Positions 58,621 through 64,000 of a stretch of DNA of 64,000 nucleotides are shown piece after piece (position 1 is the stretch's first letter; every line of letters begins with the position of its first letter). Under the pieces are notes generated by a model. It was not told the origin of the DNA, ran no database searches, and saw only the letters and a program-made list of their open reading frames with translations. A program made the translations under genes and the position numbers. This DNA comes from Schistosoma haematobium. Its lineage: Eukaryota; Platyhelminthes; Trematoda; Strigeidida; Schistosomatidae. The stretch spans positions 21,683,809 through 21,747,808 of the forward strand of contig NC_067197.1 in the NCBI RefSeq assembly GCF_000699445.3. Reading direction: 5' to 3'.

Positions 58621-58642
58621 GCGGGGGCGGGATCGTGAATGC

Positions 58643-58688
58643 GCACTGCTGAGGAGTCCCACAATAGGACGAAACGGTCGTCCAGTAC
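58643..58688 (+). ncRNA. Hammerhead ribozyme, intact core
   Basis: GCACTG (58643-58648), CTGAGGA (58649-58655), stem II GTCC/GGAC (58656-58659 with 58667-58670) with loop CACAATA, GAAA (58671-58674), stem III ACGG/TCGT without a loop, C17 at 58682, then CAGTAC pairing with GCACTG except for one A-C pair. Every conserved core residue is present. Because stem III is four pairs with no loop and is nearly self-complementary, cleavage may need pairing of two RNA units (dimer), as described for short-stem-III hammerheads; that is inference here. Confidence 0.8.
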
Positions 58689-58785
58689 TTTCAAGTTTTC
58701 CATAGTGATCTAGCTTTAATTGACTCATAAATTCAACTATTAAAATTAATAAAATCTCCTCAAAACCCCCTTTTGATAATAACTG

Positions 58786-59104
58786 GAAAGATGTTTTAAA
58801 GAAATAATTGAATATTGATTAATAAGTGATTTAAATCAAACTTAATCTTGTTCAATAAATTTAACTGACCTAATTGATATACATTAACCATGTTGTAAAA
58901 TTTTCAAGGTAAAGTTAATTTTGATATAAAACGTTCAAAGATTTACATTGTGAATGAAAAACTTTTAGACAGCATTAAAGAGAAGCATTAATAATTGTTA
59001 CTAAAATAGTTTTCTATATTGGATTGAACTTGGTAAAGCACTGAAAATTAATGACATAATTTATTCTTTAAATAGTTACAACTTTTAATTTAGGTAAATT
59101 AATA
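58786..59104. other. AT-rich spacer between SINEs
   Basis: Nothing recognised. Confidence 0.5.
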
Positions 59105-59287
59105 AAAAAGATGGTTAAGCGCTCGTGCGCGAGACTGATAGGTCCTGGGTTCAAATCTCGCGGGGGCGGGATCATGGACGCGCACTGCTGATGAGTTCCA
59201 TACTAGGACGAAACGGCCGTCAAGTGCCTTCAGGTTTTCCATGGTGTTCTAGCTTCAATTGATTCATGATTTCAACTATTGAAAAAA
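59105..59287 (+). mobile_element. Hammerhead SINE, 5'-truncated
   Basis: Begins inside the tRNA-like part just after the A box (GATGGTTAAGCGCTCG) following an A-rich stretch, keeps the B box (GGTCCTGGGTTCAAATCTCG), ribozyme and tail to TTTCAACTATTGAAAAAAAG. It ends before the GTGGATATTATAG-type end. Confidence 0.85.
59182..59227 (+). ncRNA. Hammerhead ribozyme, canonical CTGATGA core
   Basis: GCACTG, CTGATGA (59188-59194, the textbook core word), stem II GTTC/GGAC (one T-G pair), GAAA (59210-59213), stem III ACGG/CCGT fully paired without loop, C17 at 59221, then AAGTGC pairing with GCACT; the first stem I pair is a G-A mismatch next to the cleavage site. Core residues all intact. Confidence 0.75.
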
Positions 59288-60389
59288 AGATATGTTTATT
59301 TTAAATTTCAATGGTAATAATATTTTCTTAATATGGGGTTGATATAAGTTGAGTACTTATATCAACATAACTTGAACTACTATATTTATGGTAACTCACC
59401 TACAATTCATATTGATCACGGTTAATTTTGTCGAGTCTTATTATTAACTTATGTAACAGACAATGTTATTCGAACAGTAACAAATTTGTCTACCTCTTTT
59501 ATATTATTATGATCACTATCATGTCTGTATAAACATGTGTACTTGATCACGTGTGACAGCCTACGCATATATTACTCACTCTATCTTAAATATGTTAATA
59601 CTTTAAATATCACTCGATGAATTTTTCTCTTGCCCATATATACATGTTTGCTCGAATCCTATTAATAGCTTTTGCCTTGCCTCTCTGCACCTTGATTCGA
59701 TTTGACTATAAATTTAACTGTATAATCGTTCACCCATACACTTTCGTATCTCTGTTCCAATTTTCTCTATATGCTTGTAACGTTGTTGTCTATGCTATCC
59801 GCTAGTAAACTTTAGTCTCCGCTTCTTATCGCCTTCTGAATTCAAACACCGTTGGGATTTATATGATAACAATTATCAAGGTGATTAATAAACGAAGCAT
59901 AAGGAATTATCTCAAAGTCGAGCCACTACATACCTACTTATTTTTAGTAGTATATGATTTTATTTCCTAAATTTTACTTATCATGCTAATTATAGCAATG
60001 TATCGAACTCAAAAAGAAACTTCGAAAATAAAACTGTTTGGAATTCTGTTTTATGACACACTTAGAGTATGAGAATTTTAGATTCTCTTGGGATTAATAG
60101 TTTTACTGTTTGAGACATTGAACATTAAAGAATTTATTCAGAGAATCAGCGAAATATGTTTGATAATATACTGACTTTTGTCACACTAGAGTAATCCTGC
60201 ATTCATGGAACAGTGCAAACAAATCGTCATCTATACACCTTGAAAAAAAATCAAGAGATATTCATTCTAGCTCACAACAGATAACGCTAACAATAGAATA
60301 GTAATACAATTGTGCATGTTTAGGTAAACTGAAATAGCAGTAAATGCAACAAAACGCTAAATCAAATGAAAAAGCATAGAATGAAAGTG
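59288..60389. other. AT-rich DNA without recognised gene
   Basis: No feature supported. The 62-codon frame at 59617-59805 is hydrophobic but shows no known motif and no splice or neighbour evidence. Confidence 0.5.
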
Positions 60390-60687
60390 CATTGTAATGA
60401 TAAAAAAATAATGAAAGAAATAAGAAAATACATCAGTCATTTCAAATCATGAGTTAAGGTCACTAAATAGACATTAAAAAGAAAATAGAACAGAAAAGAC
60501 AAACAAATAGACAGTATTTTTTTAAAAGAATGAATAAATTTTCTTGCCAATTTCTGTATAAATTTACAATTCATATCATGGTCATATGTTTGGTTTAGGG
60601 TTAGGATAGTACTCAAATCGTTTGGTTATTTTTTTTCGAAGAGAAAATCAGTATTGTTTTTGAAATGATTTAAATCGGTTAGTTATC
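60390..60687. repeat. Duplicated flank, copy 2 (pair at 14322)
   Basis: Same orientation and, from about 60433, apparently base-for-base the same as 14369-14628; the first 40 bases have several differences. It continues without a break into the minus-strand SINE. Confidence 0.85.
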
Positions 60688-61165
60688 AGTATTTTTAATG
60701 ATTGAGATCATGAGTTCATTGAAGCTAGACCACTATGGAAAACCTGGAAGCACTACACAGCCGTTTCGTCTTATTGTGGGCGCATCCACGATCCCGCCTC
60801 GAGAGATTCAGACCCAGGACCTATCGGTTACGCAAGCGAACGTCTAACCAATAGACTACTGAGCCGACAGGTATCCGACGGTGTTAATGTCTAACTTCAA
60901 CTAATACACGAAATTGAGCGACACATCCAAAATCGTCTTCAGTGACTTACAATCTCTCACAACAGATCCGGTTGAACTCCATTGGTCACTACTTCTCATT
61001 AGAACTCTAGGAAATACCTCTTGAAGCCAGTCACCAGTGAGCATATGCTGAATAATATCAGAAGGAGTTTTGTGGATATTATAGTAATATGAATCGACTC
61101 ATGATCTTAACCATTAAAAATTACTATAATATCCACAAAAAGCCCTTCTGATATTAACTTATTTT
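60688..61165 (-). mobile_element. Hammerhead SINE, mosaic, with hairpin end
   Basis: The 3' part (60688-60780) equals the 14.6 kb copy, including the private words CACTACACAGCCG and CTCGAGAGATTC. The rest (CAATAGACTACTGAGCCGAC, GGTATCCGACGGTGTTAATG) resembles the 58.1 kb copy instead. The ribozyme lost CTGANGA by a deletion joining TTGTGGG to CGCATCC. At the element's 5' end, TTTTGTGGATATTATAGTAA at 61065-61088 is followed by its inverse ATTACTATAATATCCAC (61120-61137), with the ribozyme deleted from between. Confidence 0.85.
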
Positions 61166-62024
61166 ACCTAGAAACTAGGGAGTATTGAATAAATTTACTT
61201 TCATAATTTAAGACTGATCTTAAACCTTCATTTGAAATATGACAGACTTAATCCTAAAATTTTCAGGTTTCTTAGTAATCACGACACTTTCATACCAAGA
61301 TGTAGATTTTTTTTTTAAAGCTAGTCGATTTTCAAAATCCAATGACTGTAGTATTTTAGTAAGTATATATTAAGTTGAATCTGATACGCAATCCATGTAA
61401 CTAAAAGACCAAATGTATCATAAGATGTTAAGTAATTAGCCTATTTATTTATCGGAAATTGTTGGCCAGTTTGTGACTGACTTCAAACTACTTAAAAGAG
61501 ACGACCCAGTAGTATATTCTGCTAAATTATTATTAGTTGTAATTATGTGAATTACAAATGAAATATTGTTACTTTAATACTTTCTAAATATTTTAACCAC
61601 ATAAAATTTAACTAAGCGAACACATAGGAGAATAACATAGTAAATACGTCACTACATTTGAATGTGTATTGTTTATGTCTGGTAATTTTGCCAGACAATA
61701 CTATAAATATCATTACTATTATTAAATGATAATATAGTATAACTGAGCCAAAAAATGTTCATATAAAACTAGCCACCATACCTAAACAAATGCGCATGCA
61801 TCAAAACAATAATAAACATAACTCGGGTACCACCACACGTTTTCTTCCATACACACGAATATACTAAATGTTACATGATATTATTAGGTCTAAAGTCTGA
61901 AAAAAAAACGAAAAAAAATTAAGTATTAAGTAAATAGAATCATATCGGTTATCATTGATAGACTTCGTTACGAATTGTAAAGTAGAATAAAAATTAGTCT
62001 CTGAATTATTTTTTTAGTGGTAAA
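61166..62024. other. AT-rich DNA without recognised gene
   Basis: No feature supported. Confidence 0.5.
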
Positions 62025-62210
62025 ATACATGAGTCGATCTAAGCCAGACCATCATTGAAAACCTGGAAGCACTGGATGGCCATTTCGTCCTAGTATGAGA
62101 CTTCTCAGCAGTGCACATCCACGATCCCGCATTTGGGACTCGAGTCCAGGAGTTTCAGTCTCGCGCACGAACGCTTAACCTCTAGACCACCAAGCTGGCA
62201 TCTTCACGAA
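62025..62210 (-). mobile_element. Hammerhead SINE, 3' half
   Basis: Minus-strand copy with tail, ribozyme, B box (GGACTCGAGTCCAGGAG on plus, now changed) and A-box side up to CCAAGCTGGCATC. The ribozyme core reads CTGAGAA (G8 to A) and stem III ATGG/CCAT pairs but position 15.1 region is changed, so it should be inactive. Confidence 0.8.
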
Positions 62211-63819
62211 TTAATACCAAAAATTGGATCTGGTTGAGATATATATTGATAGCAGTCCGTTTTAGATGTCCAATTTGTCAATGCATCAACATCTGTCAAG
62301 AATATTATCCATCAAACCATGGTTGAGAATATTACAAATACTCAAGAAATAGAGATAGTTTTGCACATACACGCCCTACTGATATCTAAATGACAAACAT
62401 GTAATATTAGTTCAAGATTTAACGGCAGAGTATTAATGGAAAAAATTTGCACCTTCTATGACTGAATAAGCTTATGTTAACTGTCAAAGGATTTCGGCAC
62501 AAATAAAACCTCCTCAGGTTGTCTCTGTAACGGTTCAAAGTTTTATATGTCCCTGATGGCCATCTATATAGCTCTTTTCTATGAATCAACGCTCTTAAAA
62601 GTATTCATCAGGCACCACAATATATGTTGAACACATTGAGGACACTTATTTATGGATAAACTTTTATCTCTGTAAGTATCTGATCCGTAATACGTATGTG
62701 CACATACAGAAAGAGATAAATAGAAGAGCTTATCTTATCGGATGGTATCTAGTGAAAATGGAACTTTCTAATCTAACAGGCATGGATACACCAAATGGAG
62801 ATTTACTAATATTGCTCATCTTCTATTTAATCCTAACAACACTTTCACTGACCATTTTAGTTAAAATGTTTTAAGAAAATTTATTAGCTGAAAACCTTTC
62901 GGATCTTGAATGGCACCATGCATTAATTAACAAGTAGACTTTTCAGTATATTAGCCAGTACTGCTTACTGCTCTGTTTTCATGAGATTGGAAGTAGTGAT
63001 TAGTAAGAATTATGAAGGATACATTTGAATTCAATACAGCTTATTTATTCTTAAAAACTTAGTTAATTCCAGAAAAAAACAATTGTAGAAGGACTCGAGA
63101 CGACTCATATGAACGGAAGTTGCTAATCGTGATGATGTCATAAGTAAAGCCTAATGCTAATAATGCATTATAATAAACAAATTTTAGTGATTTACATGGT
63201 GGGATGGGTGTATAAAAAGAGAAAGATTTCGATCACTTGGCATGTTTGTAGTCATTACTACTTTAGTATCATAATTTGTTTGTAAATTTCAATATCCACT
63301 TGATTGATTGTTGAATTAAGACAAACGGAGCTAATGATTGAGTATTTGGATCGATTTTGATTTACCAGAAAACGGAGAAAATGCTATTAGTTACATTTAT
63401 TTGACAATGTTCTGTTTATATCCATAAACCCATGTGGATATATTTATATTTACACATACGTTTACGCTCCAGAGGCTAGTTCACTTTATTTTTGTATGAA
63501 TGGACTTCTGTCGTAGTGTAAAGGTAAAAATAAGCTTGATCACTCACTCTTCGTGAAAACAGATAATCGGGGTCCCAAGTACGAATTGTGTTAACTAACA
63601 GAAGATTATTCACACTCTGTGATCAAGTTTTCTTAATTATATTTTAGATTTTATTTCTTGGTTGCATTAATTTTCTTAGTAATTTGCCATAATTCATTGG
63701 TATATATATTTTAGATCTGTTTTGTAAGTAGGTAACCTTTTTAATAGCTATTTAAAATTAAGGAATTCAGTCATTCATCGATATTTATGCCCAAACATAT
63801 TATGTGTTCTTCTGGCCAA
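62211..63819. other. AT-rich DNA without recognised gene
   Basis: No feature supported. Confidence 0.5.
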
Positions 63820-64000
63820 TGTTTTGTGGATCTAAGTTAAACCACTATTGAAAATCTAGAAGCATTTGACAGCCGTTTCATCCTTATGCAAGACTCCTTA
63901 GCAGCGAAAGTCCACTACCATGCAAGCGGGAATCGAACTTGTGACTTTCGGTCACACACGCTAACGTTTAACCTCTAGACCAATAAGCTGGCATCCAGCA
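63820..64000 (-). mobile_element. Hammerhead SINE, runs off window end
   Basis: Minus-strand copy: tail, ribozyme remnant (GCCGTTTCATCCTTATGC, AAGACTCCTTAGCAG on plus), B box (GGGAATCGAACTTGTGAC) and A-box side (CTCTAGACCAATAAGCTGGC). The GAAA side reads GATGAAAC, and the first core word CTAAGGA lacks G5. The body lies beyond the window. Confidence 0.85.

Larger units (their letters stand above)
58439..58785 (+). mobile_element. Hammerhead SINE, complete sense copy
   Basis: Directly abuts the minus-strand copy head to head. Order: body (TGACTTCACGAGGTTCCACC, GTGTCTGTTGTGAGACAG), A box, B box, ribozyme, tail to AACCCCCTTTTGATAATAAC. The B-box side reads GTGACCGAAGTTCCTGG, a different subtype from its minus-strand neighbour (GACCGATAGGACC-like), so the two were separate insertions. 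No protein is encoded. Confidence 0.9.

Noticed and set aside
59617..59805. 62-codon hydrophobic frame
   Set aside because: No motif, no supporting neighbour, and AT-rich context makes a chance frame likely.

Overview
The window looks like non-coding DNA from a blood fluke (genus Schistosoma). It is strongly AT-rich, has no long host open reading frame, and carries repeat families known from schistosomes: RTE-clade LINE fragments, Sm-alpha-type SINEs with hammerhead ribozymes, and a second, very abundant tRNA-derived SINE that also carries a hammerhead core. I cannot fix the species. All family names and percent-like statements come from reading by eye and from remembered family features; no alignment or database search was run.

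Layout. 1-10 kb: AT-rich background with one SINE fragment (1.0 kb), an unclassified minus-strand retroposon ending in a TAA tract (4.5-4.9 kb), a 71-bp-arm foldback hairpin (7.8-8.0 kb), an Sm-alpha relic (8.4 kb) and an unclassified dispersed repeat (8.8-9.2 kb). 10-22 kb: a possible solo LTR (10.0-10.5 kb), TA microsatellites, a SINE with inverted end (14.6-15.1 kb) and a SINE foldback (20.8-21.2 kb) next to a second, inverted copy of the 8.8 kb repeat. 22-33 kb: a 5'-truncated, frameshifted RTE reverse transcriptase (22.7-24.1 kb), a coding-like repeat (24.9 kb), a Perere-3/SR3-type 3' end (27.0 kb) and several decayed SINEs. 33-45 kb: two opposite-orientation copies of a foldback MITE-like element (34.0 and 42.5 kb), a relic that reads like a Penelope-like GIY-YIG endonuclease with a SINE nested downstream of it (35.2-36.5 kb), and a minus-strand RTE 3' half (43.2-44.1 kb). 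45-64 kb: a cluster of Sm-alpha copies (47-48.7 kb), the most complete LINE of the window (about 50.2-53.7 kb, reverse transcriptase interrupted by one in-frame stop plus a decayed endonuclease), and a dense run of SINEs (58-64 kb).

How the parts relate. No gene can be shown to be functional. The likely relationship is parasitic: RTE-type LINEs would supply the reverse transcriptase, and the tRNA-derived SINEs supply an internal Pol III promoter (A and B box) plus a self-cleaving RNA. The most interesting structure is the abundant SINE. It reads 5' body, tRNA-like A/B boxes, hammerhead core, 3' tail, and several copies have an inverted tail plus hammerhead fused to the 5' end. Two distant copies share the same fusion point, so that foldback form seems to have multiplied as such. 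At least five hammerhead cores keep all or nearly all conserved residues, while others are broken at identifiable catalytic positions.
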